A stretch of 10,589 bases of DNA from an uncultured delta proteobacterium (GCA_903893335.1 CAITLX010000511.1:1-10589), one strand, 5' to 3'. Positions 1-6,749 are shown, counted from the first letter of the stretch. Notes: generated by a model not told the origin, from the sequence alone. Numbers and translations: made by a program.

Positions 1-839
1 ACGCCGGCGCGATCGACCTTGTTGTAGAGGCTCTTGGGGTCGCGCCGCTCGACGCGCGTCTTCTGCGCCTTGGCGAGCGCCGTCTCGAGGCGCATGACGT
101 CGGCCGTGGCGAGCTTCGCCTCCGCCGGGCCGAGGCCCGCGAGCCCGAGCATGCGCTCGACGTGCCCGACGTAGGTCGCGCGCAGCTCCTTCGCCTTGTC
201 GTCGTCGCGCACGTAGTAGTCGCGGTCGGGCAGGCCGAGGCCGTTCTGGTCGAGCTGCGCGATGACGCGCGTCGCGTCGCCGAAATCCTGCTCGCCCGAG
301 ACGTCGAAGAGCGCCCAGATCTTGCGGCGGTGCAGCGCGGCCACCGCCGCCGACAGCGAGCGCGCGTCCCTCACCTTGCCGACGAGCGCGAGCAGCGGCG
401 CGAGCGGCTTCGCGCCGGCCTTCTCGACGGCCGCCTCGTCCATGCACGCCGACCAGAAGTCGCCGATCTGCCGGGTGACGGCGTCGGGGGCGGGCTCGGC
501 TGCGGCGCGCTCGAGGATGTCGCGCAGCGTCTGCTCGTTGCGCTCGTAGATCTCGCTGAAGCTGCGCGTCCACCGCGACTTGTCGGCCGGGATCTCGGTG
601 TGTGCGAGCCAGCCGCCGCAGGCGAACTGGTAGAAGTCGCCGCACGCATCGGCGGTTCGGTCGAGCGCCGAGGCGTCGAGCCCGACGTCCGCGAGCTTGG
701 CCGAGACCTTGCGCGGCCCGCTCGGCGCGGGCGCAGGCGGCACGGCGACGACCGGAGGAGCGGGAGCCTGCGCGGACCCGCAGGCAGCGGCGACGGCGGC
801 GAGCGAGGCGAGCAGGGCGAGCGACGTGGCGAGACGCAT
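1..839 (-). CDS. M13-family metallopeptidase lipoprotein, N-terminal part (cut by left edge)
   Basis: This is a partial gene: it starts with ATG at 839 and is still open at base 1 (about 279 residues seen). Residues 1-20 are a signal sequence ending in ...AVAAAC, a slightly weak lipobox with Cys20 as the likely lipidated residue, followed by an Ala/Pro-rich linker to about residue 45. From about 60 on the sequence fits the N-terminal domain of M13 (neprilysin/PepO) peptidases: ACGDFYQFACGGWL at 65-78, then IPADKSRW and a run with NEQTLRDILE. Members of this family are zinc endopeptidases that cut oligopeptides. The zinc motif HExxH and the distal ExxxD lie in the C-terminal half, which is outside the window, so activity cannot be judged. 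The start is well supported by GGAGG seven bases upstream. A surface-tethered peptidase is inferred from the lipobox. Confidence 0.85.
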   Translation of the reverse strand, partial: MRLATSLALLASLAAVAAACGSAQAPAPPVVAVPPAPAPSGPRKVSAKLADVGLDASALDRTADACGDFYQFACGGWLAHTEIPADKSRWTRSFSEIYERNEQTLRDILERAAAEPAPDAVTRQIGDFWSACMDEAAVEKAGAKPLAPLLALVGKVRDARSLSAAVAALHRRKIWALFDVSGEQDFGDATRVIAQLDQNGLGLPDRDYYVRDDDKAKELRATYVGHVERMLGLAGLGPAEAKLATADVMRLETALAKAQKTRVERRDPKSLYNKVDRAG

Positions 840-846
840 GAGCAGA

Positions 847-851
847 CCTCC
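847..851 (-). promoter_or_regulatory. Shine-Dalgarno site of the M13 peptidase gene
   Basis: The minus strand reads GGAGG seven bases before the ATG at 839. It is one of only two clear Shine-Dalgarno sequences in the window and fixes the start of the peptidase gene. Confidence 0.75.
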
Positions 852-863
852 AGAAGAGGCCGG

Positions 864-872
864 AAGGTAGCA
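864..872 (-). promoter_or_regulatory. Possible extended -10 element of the M13 peptidase gene
   Basis: The minus strand reads TGCTACCTT, which has the TGn extension and the TAnnnT form of a housekeeping -10 box. No convincing -35 is seen. Transcription would begin near 857, giving a short leader that still contains the GGAGG site. It sits in the 72-base gap after hisA, so the peptidase may be transcribed separately from the his genes. Confidence 0.35.
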
Positions 873-911
873 CGCGCCCGGAGCGCCGAGCGTGCACGCG
901 CGAGCCTCGAT

Positions 912-1643
912 TCAGCCTGCGATGGCTGCGTCGCCGGCGGCTTCGAGCGCCTCGGCGAGGGTGAAGACGCGGTCGTAGAGCGCGCGCCCGACGATGGCCC
1001 CCGCGACGCCGGGGATGGCGGCGAGCGTGCGGAGATCGTCGAGCGTGGCGACGCCGCCGGAGGCGAGCACCGGCACCCCGCCGTCGCGCGCGAGCCTCGC
1101 GGTCGCCTCGACGTTGGGCCCGACGCGCATGCCGTCGCGCGCGATGTCGGTGTAGAGCACCGCGCCGAGCGGCGCGTCGGCGAGCTCGCGCACCAGCGAC
1201 ACCGCCGTGCGCGTCGAGACGCTGAGCCAGCCGTCGGTCGCGACGAGGCCGTCCTTGGCGTCGACCGCGAGCACCACGCAGCCGGGGTGCGCCTCGGCGA
1301 GCGCGCGGACCATCGCGGGGTCGCGCACGGCGGCGGTGCCGAGCACCACGCGCGTCGCGCCGAGGGCGAGGTAGGCCTCGGCTGCGGCGCGATCGCGCAC
1401 GCCGCCGCCGACCTCGACGCCCGGGCCGAACGCCTCGACGACCGCGCGCACCAGCGCGCTCTGCACGGGACGGCCGTCGCGGGCCCCCTCGAGATCGACG
1501 ACGTGCAGGTGGCTCGCGACGCCGCGCATCGACGCGGCCAGGGCCGGGGGGTCGTCGTGGAAGACGGTGACCTGATCGTAGCGCCCCTGGTGCAGGCGCA
1601 CCGCGCGGCCTCCGAGCAGATCGATGGCGGGCCAGAGCTGCAT
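912..1643 (-). CDS. hisA: HisA, ProFAR isomerase (histidine biosynthesis)
   Basis: The protein is 243 residues, normal for HisA, the (beta/alpha)8-barrel enzyme that isomerises ProFAR to PRFAR, the fourth step of histidine synthesis. The N-terminus PAIDLLGGRAVRL carries the first catalytic aspartate (Asp8). The second, Asp128, lies in VVLAVDAKDG. The phosphate-binding half-barrel motifs are visible as VGGGVRD near 78-84 and ASGGV at 194-198, with LYTDIARDG at 163-171. The ATG at 1643 was chosen because homology begins exactly there; the frame stays open further upstream only as a shadow of hisH. It follows the hisH stop by 5 bases, so the two are very probably cotranscribed. HisA and HisH/HisF act in consecutive steps. 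No Shine-Dalgarno is evident, and translational coupling to hisH is likely. Confidence 0.96.
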   Translation of the reverse strand: MQLWPAIDLLGGRAVRLHQGRYDQVTVFHDDPPALAASMRGVASHLHVVDLEGARDGRPVQSALVRAVVEAFGPGVEVGGGVRDRAAAEAYLALGATRVVLGTAAVRDPAMVRALAEAHPGCVVLAVDAKDGLVATDGWLSVSTRTAVSLVRELADAPLGAVLYTDIARDGMRVGPNVEATARLARDGGVPVLASGGVATLDDLRTLAAIPGVAGAIVGRALYDRVFTLAEALEAAGDAAIAG

Positions 1644-1648
1644 CGGGG

Positions 1649-2305
1649 TCAGGCTCGCACGAACGAGGCGAGCAGCGCGAGGCCGGCGGCCTGGCTCTTC
1701 TCGGGGTGAAACTGCGTCGCGAACACGTTGTCGCGCGCGATGGCCGCGGTGATCTCGTACGGGCCGTGCGTCGTGGTCGCGACCACGAGCGACGGGTCGG
1801 CGGGCACCGCGTGGTAGCTGTGCACGAAGTAGACGTGCGCCCCCTCGCCCCCCGCCGCCGCGAGGTGCGCGTGGCCGCCGTGGCGCAGCGCGAGGGTGTT
1901 CCACCCCATGTGCGGGATCTTCACCGGCGCGCCGGTGAGGGGCTCCTTCGCGCCGTCGGCGAGCCGCGCGTTCGTCCCGGCGAACAGGCCGAGCCCAGCC
2001 GCGCCGGGGGCCTCCTCGCTCGACGCGAACAGCGCCTGCAGGCCGAGGCAGATGCCGAGGTAGGGCGTGCCGCGCGCGATGGCGCCGCGCACCGCGTCGC
2101 CGAGGCCGCCCGCGAGCGCGCGCGCGCAGTCGCCGAACGCCCCCTGCCCCGGGAACACCACGCGATCGGCGCGGAGGATCGCGTCGCCGTCGCTCGTCAC
2201 GACGACGCGCGCCGCGACGCCCGCGTCGGAGGCGGCTCGCTCGAGCGCCTTCTCGACCGACCGCAGGTTGCCGAGGCCGACGTCGAGCAGCGCGATCGAC
2301 TGCAC
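1649..2305 (-). CDS. hisH: HisH, glutaminase subunit of imidazole glycerol phosphate synthase
   Basis: The protein is 218 residues, slightly longer than typical HisH. It is the class I amidotransferase subunit that supplies ammonia to HisF to make imidazole glycerol phosphate and AICAR. The full triad is visible: Cys86 in YLGICLGLQ, and His200 and Glu202 in TQFHPEKSQ. PGQGAFG at 52-58 fits the oxyanion-strand motif (usually PGVGAF), and KIPHMGWN at 129-136 is also characteristic of HisH. The start is GTG at 2305, 14 bases after the hisB stop. No ATG competes, and the N-terminus IALLDVGLGNLRSV matches the family. HisH works only with HisF, which is not found in this window. Confidence 0.96.
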   Translation of the reverse strand: MQSIALLDVGLGNLRSVEKALERAASDAGVAARVVVTSDGDAILRADRVVFPGQGAFGDCARALAGGLGDAVRGAIARGTPYLGICLGLQALFASSEEAPGAAGLGLFAGTNARLADGAKEPLTGAPVKIPHMGWNTLALRHGGHAHLAAAGGEGAHVYFVHSYHAVPADPSLVVATTTHGPYEITAAIARDNVFATQFHPEKSQAAGLALLASFVRA

Positions 2306-2319
2306 GTTGCGGGCGGCGG

Positions 2320-2907
2320 TCAGAGGGCGCCCTTGGTCGAGGGCACGCCGACGACGCGCGGATCGATTCGGGTCGCCTGGGCCAGCGCCTTGGCGAAGGC
2401 CTTGAACGTGATCTCGACGATGTGGTGCAGGTTGTCCCCCTCGAGCAGGCGCGCGTGGAGGTTGACCTCGGCCGACCGCGCGAACGCCTCGAAGAAGACG
2501 GGCGTCAGCTCGCTGTCGAAGGTGCCGATCTTCGCGCGCGCCAGCGGCACGCGCCAGACGAAGAACGCGCGCCCCGAGAGATCGAGCGCGACGGTGACGA
2601 GCGCCTCGTCCATCGGCAGCGTCGCCGCGCCGTAGCGCGTGATGCCCGCCTTGTCGCCGAGCGCCTGCGCGAACGCCTGACCGAGCACGATGCCGAGGTC
2701 CTCGGTGGTGTGGTGCCCGTCGATCTCGACGTCGCCCTTCGCACGCACGCGCAGATCGAACCCGCCGTGGCGCGCGATCTGCTCGACCATGTGCGACAGG
2801 AAGGGCAGCGGCGTCTGCACGTCGGCCAAGCCGGTGCCGTCGAGATCGATCGCGACCTCGATCGCCGTCTCGCGTGTCGTGCGGGTGACCGTCGCCGAGC
2901 GTCCCAC
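2320..2907 (-). CDS. hisB: HisB, imidazoleglycerol-phosphate dehydratase
   Basis: This is a 195-residue, monofunctional HisB without a histidinol-phosphatase domain. It dehydrates imidazole glycerol phosphate to imidazole acetol phosphate. The manganese-binding histidine and glutamate clusters are present: FLSHM (His39), DGHHTTED (His65, His66, Glu69) and GDNLHHIVE (His161, His162, Glu165). SGRAFF, GTFDSEL and the C-terminal VPSTKG are also typical. The GTG at 2907 gives the family-like N-terminus MGRSATVTRTTRET. An in-frame GTG at 2925 would add six residues and has a weak GGGCGAG upstream, so the start is uncertain by six codons. It is the first gene of hisB-hisH-hisA and is transcribed away from pgsA, whose start lies about 55 bases off. 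Confidence 0.95.
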   Translation of the reverse strand: MGRSATVTRTTRETAIEVAIDLDGTGLADVQTPLPFLSHMVEQIARHGGFDLRVRAKGDVEIDGHHTTEDLGIVLGQAFAQALGDKAGITRYGAATLPMDEALVTVALDLSGRAFFVWRVPLARAKIGTFDSELTPVFFEAFARSAEVNLHARLLEGDNLHHIVEITFKAFAKALAQATRIDPRVVGVPSTKGAL

Positions 2908-2942
2908 GGCCGCGACGTGTAGCACGATCTCGCCCGACGAGG

Positions 2943-2951
2943 TGGTAGGCT
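2943..2951 (+). promoter_or_regulatory. Possible extended -10 element of pgsA
   Basis: TGGTAGGCT ends 10 bases before the pgsA ATG. It has the TGn extension and the TAnnnT form. No good -35 is seen at the expected distance, and no Shine-Dalgarno precedes the ATG (CCTCCTC is the wrong strand), which points to a very short leader. The hisB promoter must lie in the same short divergent gap. Confidence 0.35.
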
Positions 2952-2961
2952 CGGCCTCCTC

Positions 2962-3633
2962 ATGACCCTCGACGGCGACGACCGCACCGCAGCGCGCGAC
3001 CAGCGCCGCCAACGGCGGCGCAGTCTGCGCGACGACGCGGTCAACCTCCCCAACCTGCTGACGCTCGGGCGCATCGCCGTCATCCCCCTGGTGCTGCTGC
3101 TGCTCGGGCGCGGGGGCCCGCGCGACTGCTACTGGGCCACGTGGGTGTTCGCCGCGGCCGCGCTCACCGACTTCCTCGACGGCTGGCTCGCGCGCCGCCG
3201 TGGGCTCGTCAGCGTCCTCGGCAAGTTCCTCGACCCGCTCGCCGACAAGCTCATCGTCATGGCGACGCTCGTGTGGATGGTGCCGATGGGGCGCATCCCG
3301 GCGTGGGTCGTCATCCTCCTGCTCGGCCGCGAGATCTCGATCACCGCGCTTCGCTCCATCGCCGCGAGCGACGGCGTCGTCATCGCAGCCGGCGACGGCG
3401 GCAAATCGAAGGCGGCGCTGCAGATGGTCGGCATCGTCATGCTGCTCATCGGCTACCCGTACCGGTTGCAGTACGGGTTCCTCGACCTCGGCGACATCGA
3501 CTTCGTCCACGTCGGCCGCGCGCTCATCTACATCTCGCTCGCGTTCTCGCTGTCGAGCGCCGCGAGCTACATCGGCATGTTCGCCGAGGCCGTCGAGGCC
3601 AAGGACCAGCGCCGCGCCCCCACCGACGCCTGA
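2962..3633 (+). CDS. pgsA: PgsA, CDP-diacylglycerol-glycerol-3-phosphate 3-phosphatidyltransferase
   Basis: The 223-residue integral membrane enzyme transfers phosphatidyl from CDP-diacylglycerol to glycerol-3-phosphate, the committed step to phosphatidylglycerol and cardiolipin. The CDP-alcohol phosphotransferase signature DG-x2-AR-x8-G-x3-D-x3-D is perfect, with Asp73, Gly74, Ala77, Arg78, Gly87, Asp91 and Asp95. NLPNLLTLGRI at 28-38 is the usual PgsA start of the first membrane helix. Further hydrophobic segments lie near 38-50, 57-70, 97-125, 140 and 155-165, with a last one near 187-205. About 27 charged residues precede the homologous region, so the ATG at 2962 may give a cytosolic extension; no better start follows before the core. 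A different CDP-alcohol transferase (for example phosphatidylserine synthase) is possible but less like this N-terminus. Confidence 0.92.
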   Translation: MTLDGDDRTAARDQRRQRRRSLRDDAVNLPNLLTLGRIAVIPLVLLLLGRGGPRDCYWATWVFAAAALTDFLDGWLARRRGLVSVLGKFLDPLADKLIVMATLVWMVPMGRIPAWVVILLLGREISITALRSIAASDGVVIAAGDGGKSKAALQMVGIVMLLIGYPYRLQYGFLDLGDIDFVHVGRALIYISLAFSLSSAASYIGMFAEAVEAKDQRRAPTDA

Positions 3634-3678
3634 CCCGCCCGCCGCCCGCACCCCTCGCTCGAACACGACCACCCGCCC

Positions 3679-3692
3679 GGCGCCCGAGCGCC
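3679..3692 (+). terminator. Weak hairpin after pgsA
   Basis: GGCGC-CCGA-GCGCC forms a perfect 5-bp stem with a 4-base loop about 46 bases after the pgsA stop. No T-run follows, so it is at best a weak or factor-dependent terminator, and in this base composition it could be chance. Confidence 0.2.
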
Positions 3693-3696
3693 ACGA

Positions 3697-3726
3697 TTGC
3701 CAGCCCAGGCCTCGGCTTGGTAGGAA
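3697..3726 (+). promoter_or_regulatory. Possible promoter of the Cys-rich lipoprotein gene
   Basis: TTGCCA (3697-3702; five of six match TTGACA) is followed after 18 bases by TAGGAA (3721-3726), which has a TGG extension directly before it. An imperfect hairpin (CCAGGC-CTCG-GCTTGG, 3705-3720, one G-T pair) fills the spacer. The -10 ends 9 bases before the ATG at 3736. The same bases contain AGGA 10 bases before the ATG, which could instead serve as a ribosome site if transcription starts further upstream. Confidence 0.4.
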
Positions 3727-3735
3727 TAGCCCACG

Positions 3736-4188
3736 ATGATTCGTCCCCGCTCGCTCGTCGCCATGCTCGCCTCCGCCGCTGCGCTCTCACTCGCGCCGCC
3801 GGGGTGCTCCGACTACGCCGAGGGGGACCGCTGCGACGCCAACAACGGCGACGACGACTGCGCCGCCGGCCTCAAGTGCACGAAGGTGGCGCAGACCAAC
3901 GGCAACAACAGCGACCTCTGCTGCCCCGCCGACGGCGTCGCGACCGTTCCTGCCTGCGTGCCGGGCACCGGTGGCGGCGGCGCGGGCGGGACGGGGGGCA
4001 CGGGGGGCACCGCTGGAACGGGCGGCACCGGCGGCACCGCAGGAGCGGGCGGGTCGGCTGGCGCCGACGCAGGCTCCGACGCCGCGGACGACGTGACCTC
4101 CGACGCTGCGGCAGACGCTGCGGACGACACGGTGTCCGTGGACGCCGCCGACGACTCCGACGCGGCTGTCGACGCCGCGACGGAGTGA
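3736..4188 (+). CDS. Cys-rich putative lipoprotein with Gly/Thr-repeat linker and Asp/Ala tail
   Basis: The 150-residue protein has no function I can name. Residues 1-24 look like an export signal ending in LSLAPPGC; Cys24 could be lipidated, but PPGC is a poor lipobox, so plain secretion is possible. Residues 24-75 hold seven cysteines (24, 33, 42, 48, 62, 63, 74), including a CC pair, in a small probably disulfide-bonded module (GDRC...DDDCAAGLKC...DLCC). Residues 77-110 are a Gly/Thr/Ala repeat (GGTGGTGGTAGTGG type), and 111-150 are almost only Asp, Ala, Ser and Val. This plan is common in myxobacterial surface lipoproteins and suggests a flexible, acidic stalk. Its stop overlaps the GTG of the sctS-like gene, so the two are probably translated together. 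The ATG at 3736 is the only start that leaves the signal intact. Confidence 0.8.
   Translation: MIRPRSLVAMLASAAALSLAPPGCSDYAEGDRCDANNGDDDCAAGLKCTKVAQTNGNNSDLCCPADGVATVPACVPGTGGGGAGGTGGTGGTAGTGGTGGTAGAGGSAGADAGSDAADDVTSDAAADAADDTVSVDAADDSDAAVDAATE
3964..4065 (+). repeat. Imperfect Gly/Thr codon repeat inside the lipoprotein gene
   Basis: A low-complexity stretch of GGC/ACC/GGG codons encodes GTGGGGAGGTGG-type sequence (residues 77-110). Units of nine bases (GGC GGC ACC and GGG GGC ACG) recur with third-base differences. It is degenerate rather than perfect, so it is older and more stable than the repeat at the right edge. Confidence 0.7.
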
Positions 4189-4448
4189 CGGCGCCGCTGG
4201 GGGAGCTCACTTCGCTGGCCGAGCAGGCGCTCGTCCTCTCGCTCGCCGTCACGCTGCCGGTCGTGGCCGTCGCGGCCCTGGTCGGCCTCGTCGTCGCGGT
4301 GCTGCAAGCCGCGACGCAGGTGCAGGACGCGACGCTCGCGCACCTGCCGAGGCTGGTCGCCGTCGCGCTCGCGCTCGCCGCGCTCGGCCCCTGGATGGGG
4401 CGCGAGATCGCCGGGTTCGCCGCGCGCGTGCTGGTGCTGCGCGGCTGA
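4185..4448 (+). CDS. SctS/FliQ-family type III export apparatus subunit (orphan)
   Basis: The 87-residue protein matches the size and the two-helix hairpin of SctS (YscS/HrcS) and FliQ, inner-membrane export-gate subunits of type III secretion and flagellar systems. Helix 1 covers about residues 15-40. The conserved loop LQAATQVQDATLAHLPRL follows (family form LQ..TQ.QD.TL...P.L), and helix 2 covers about 55-80 with LGPWM and a trailing REIAGFAARVL. The start is GTG at 4185, whose bases overlap the upstream lipoprotein stop (GTGA), giving tight coupling. GGAG abuts the start, too close for a normal ribosome site. No SctR, SctT, SctU, SctV, ATPase or needle gene is in the window, so its partners must be elsewhere or it is an isolated relic. 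SctS versus FliQ cannot be settled from this sequence alone. It ends 6 bases from the end of the convergent gene at 4455. Confidence 0.85.
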   Translation: MTAPLGELTSLAEQALVLSLAVTLPVVAVAALVGLVVAVLQAATQVQDATLAHLPRLVAVALALAALGPWMGREIAGFAARVLVLRG

Positions 4449-4454
4449 GCGGCG

Positions 4455-6749
4455 TCAGGCGTGCGGCCAGTAGAGCCGCACGTAGGCGTCGAGCACGAGC
4501 TGAACGGCGTTGCCGAAGACGTTCATCGCGTCGGCCTTCGCGTCGTGCGGGCTGTCGCTGGCGGGGTGCTGGAAGTCGCGCTGCTCGGGGTGAAACTGGA
4601 AGCCGACGATGGGGTAGCCGCGCTCGTCGGTCGAGCGGAAGGCCTGCGGCACGCGCACGCAGGGCCCCTCCCCCTCGGCGCCGCGCGTGGGCTCGACGCC
4701 GTCGGCGTGCACCCACGGGGCGCAGAACTCGCTGAAGGCCACCGGCCGCAGCCCGGAGAGCACGTCGGAGAACGCCGAGGGGCGCACCATGTCGACGTGC
4801 GACAGGGGTAGCTCGCGCGTCGTGTCGCGCGCGGAGCCCTCGGCCGCGAGGCCGGCGAAGAGCGGGTCGACGGGGTCGAAGCGCACCACCGGCCGCCGCG
4901 CCTGCACCCGCTCGGCGTCCGTCCACCAGGCGCGCTCGTAGAGGCGGCGGTTGAGGCGCAGCGGGCGGATGGAGATGTTGACGTTGCGCGCGAGCACGCG
5001 GTCGGCGACCTCGGACGCGTCCACCTCCGCGCCCTCGCCGCGCGCCTCGAGCAGCGCGAGGATGTGCGCGCCGCCGCAGAAGCCGACGATGGGCAGCGCG
5101 CGCCGGCGCACGAGCGCCGCGAGCTGACCCATGCCCCGGTCGGCGCTCGCGGCGGGGGCGAGCACGTTCCAGCCGTGCAGGTGCTCGGTCGGCGCGCCCG
5201 TGTCGGGCTCGGCAGGCCCGATGAGCGTGTGGTCGGCGACGTCCCAGTCGAGCGAGCCCGACAGCAGCAGCGCGGGCGGGGGCGAGAGCGCCTCGAGCCA
5301 CGGCGCGTCGAGCGTCGGGTCGTCCCCCTCGACGGCCTCGAGGTAACGACCCGCGCTGACGGCGTAGCGCTTGCGGTAGTCGGCGAGGTTGCCCGTCGCG
5401 GTGTCGAACCCCACGATCGTGCGGCGCAGGCGCACGTAGGCGTCCTCGGCGAAGCCGTCGTCGGTCGTCGCCTCGCCGCGCCGCATGCGGTGCGTGAGCG
5501 CGGAGGGGTTGGCGTTGACGCTCAGGAAGAGCGGATCGAGCACCACCGGGCGCGCGTCGGCGGCCTCGTAGAGCCCGAGGTCGCGCACGACCGGCGCCGC
5601 GTCGCGGCCCGCCTTCCCCGACGCGCCGGTCGCCGCCGCGATCGTGAGACGCACGACCTGTACGACGCGGGGACGATCGAAGCGCACGAGGCGCCGCCCG
5701 ACCGAGACCGACACGCCGTCGTGCGTCGGCGCGTCTGCCTCGGCCACCCGCTCGAGGTGCGCGTCGTCGGCGTCGGGGCTCGCGGCGATCTCATAGCGCG
5801 TGGGCATCCACGCGATCGCGTAGCGCCGACCCGGGCCGCGGCCGGGGCGCACGAGCCTCGCGCCGTCGCCGAGCACGAGCGCGAGGCGATCGACGGTGCG
5901 CGGTGCAGGAAGGCGGAGGGTGAGCGACCAGCGGTCGCGCGCGGCGGCCCCGCGCCATGCGGTCGCCGAGTCGCCGTCGAGCACGGCGCGCGCGTCGCCC
6001 GCGCTCGCATCGCCCCCCTCGGCCGTCGCGACGACCCCCGGCGCGCGCCCGAGCGACGCAGCCCCCTCGAGCAGGTGCACCTCGCGCACGACGGGAGCGC
6101 CCCCCGAGGACTGCGCGACGACCAACCGGAGGGCGCAGGCGTCGACGTTGACGAACACCGCCTGGTGACGGACGTGCACGTCGTGCGGGCCGTACACGAA
6201 CTGGTCGGGCTCGCGGTCGTCGACGGCCGCGCCCGGCACGGGCTCCCAGTCCCCCTGACCGTCGCACGAGGCCTCGGCTGCGCGCCGGTACTCCCAGCGG
6301 TACACGACCGGCACCCCGCGGTCGGACGCGTCGCCGAACGACATCCGCAGCAGGCTCGCGTGCACGGGGCGCAAGAGCGGGAGCGTCCACACCCAGACGC
6401 TCGCGGCGGGGTCTCCGCGCCACGCCGTCGACTCGTCGCCGTCGACCGCGAGCACCGCGGAGGCCTCGGCCGCGCCGTCCCACGGCACGCCCGCGATCGC
6501 CTCGTCGAGCGCGACGTCCGCGGTGCGCCGGGGCCCACGCGGCACCGCGTCGAGCGCGTGCGCGCGACGACGACGCTCGAGCGCCTCGCGCTCGATGTCG
6601 CGCGGCCCCTCCACGGTCGCGCTGGCGAGCGCCTGCGGCGGCGGAGCCTCGCGCGCGGAAGCGGCCCCACCCCGCGCCCTGCCGAGCGCGAGCGCGCCCA
6701 GGCCCGCGCTCAGCGCGAGCGATACGAGGAAGGCGAGGCGACGGCGCAT
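4455..6749 (-). CDS. Predicted exported protein: two discoidin-like modules plus class I amidotransferase-like domain
   Basis: With the ATG at 6749 the protein has 764 residues. It starts MRRRLAFLVSLALSAGLGAL, a signal peptide or N-terminal anchor. Residues about 75-228 and 240-397 look like two related discoidin (F5/8 type C/NPCBM-like) beta-sandwiches; each contains VLxxDGDxxTAWRG (99-112 and 256-267), W.L.L lines, and a closing run of the form PVVR(E/D)xxLxE. Residues about 490-760 resemble a class I glutamine amidotransferase fold: PALLLSGS (492-499), nucleophile elbow VGFCGGAH with Cys558, SHVDMV (650-655), and VGFQFHPEQ with His720 and Glu722. The triad is intact, but the Cys-His distance (162 residues) is larger than in most such domains. 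Substrate is unknown; a peptidase C26-like gamma-glutamyl hydrolase role is one option. In-frame ATGs at 6842 and 6878 lie upstream of the signal and of a possible -10, so they are less likely. No Shine-Dalgarno is seen. Confidence 0.82.
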   Translation of the reverse strand: MRRRLAFLVSLALSAGLGALALGRARGGAASAREAPPPQALASATVEGPRDIEREALERRRRAHALDAVPRGPRRTADVALDEAIAGVPWDGAAEASAVLAVDGDESTAWRGDPAASVWVWTLPLLRPVHASLLRMSFGDASDRGVPVVYRWEYRRAAEASCDGQGDWEPVPGAAVDDREPDQFVYGPHDVHVRHQAVFVNVDACALRLVVAQSSGGAPVVREVHLLEGAASLGRAPGVVATAEGGDASAGDARAVLDGDSATAWRGAAARDRWSLTLRLPAPRTVDRLALVLGDGARLVRPGRGPGRRYAIAWMPTRYEIAASPDADDAHLERVAEADAPTHDGVSVSVGRRLVRFDRPRVVQVVRLTIAAATGASGKAGRDAAPVVRDLGLYEAADARPVVLDPLFLSVNANPSALTHRMRRGEATTDDGFAEDAYVRLRRTIVGFDTATGNLADYRKRYAVSAGRYLEAVEGDDPTLDAPWLEALSPPPALLLSGSLDWDVADHTLIGPAEPDTGAPTEHLHGWNVLAPAASADRGMGQLAALVRRRALPIVGFCGGAHILALLEARGEGAEVDASEVADRVLARNVNISIRPLRLNRRLYERAWWTDAERVQARRPVVRFDPVDPLFAGLAAEGSARDTTRELPLSHVDMVRPSAFSDVLSGLRPVAFSEFCAPWVHADGVEPTRGAEGEGPCVRVPQAFRSTDERGYPIVGFQFHPEQRDFQHPASDSPHDAKADAMNVFGNAVQLVLDAYVRLYWPHA

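Noticed and set aside
840..911. A terminator hairpin between hisA and the peptidase gene
   Set aside because: Only short GC self-matches (for example GCGC-TCCGG-GCGC on the minus strand) with no T-run; not distinguishable from background.
162..1709. A 515-codon plus-strand reading frame across the peptidase and hisA
   Set aside because: It is antisense to two clear genes and its composition (Arg, Ala, Gly, Asp, Glu, Val without motifs) is typical of a GC-rich shadow frame.
1644..1904. Extended HisA start at 1904
   Set aside because: The first 87 codons overlap hisH and are Arg-rich; HisA homology begins at the ATG at 1643.
2908..3672. Long N-terminal extension of HisB (frame open to 3672)
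   Set aside because: It is antisense to pgsA, and HisB homology begins at about 2907.
3964..4188. Gly/Thr and Asp/Ala runs as a silk-like structural protein or PE_PGRS-type antigen
   Set aside because: The runs are short and attached to a Cys-rich head with a signal; low-complexity linker is the simpler reading.
3141..4448. A single 435-codon plus frame running from inside pgsA to the end of the sctS-like gene
   Set aside because: Only the last 87 codons look like a protein; the rest is Arg/Pro-rich shadow of pgsA and of the lipoprotein gene.
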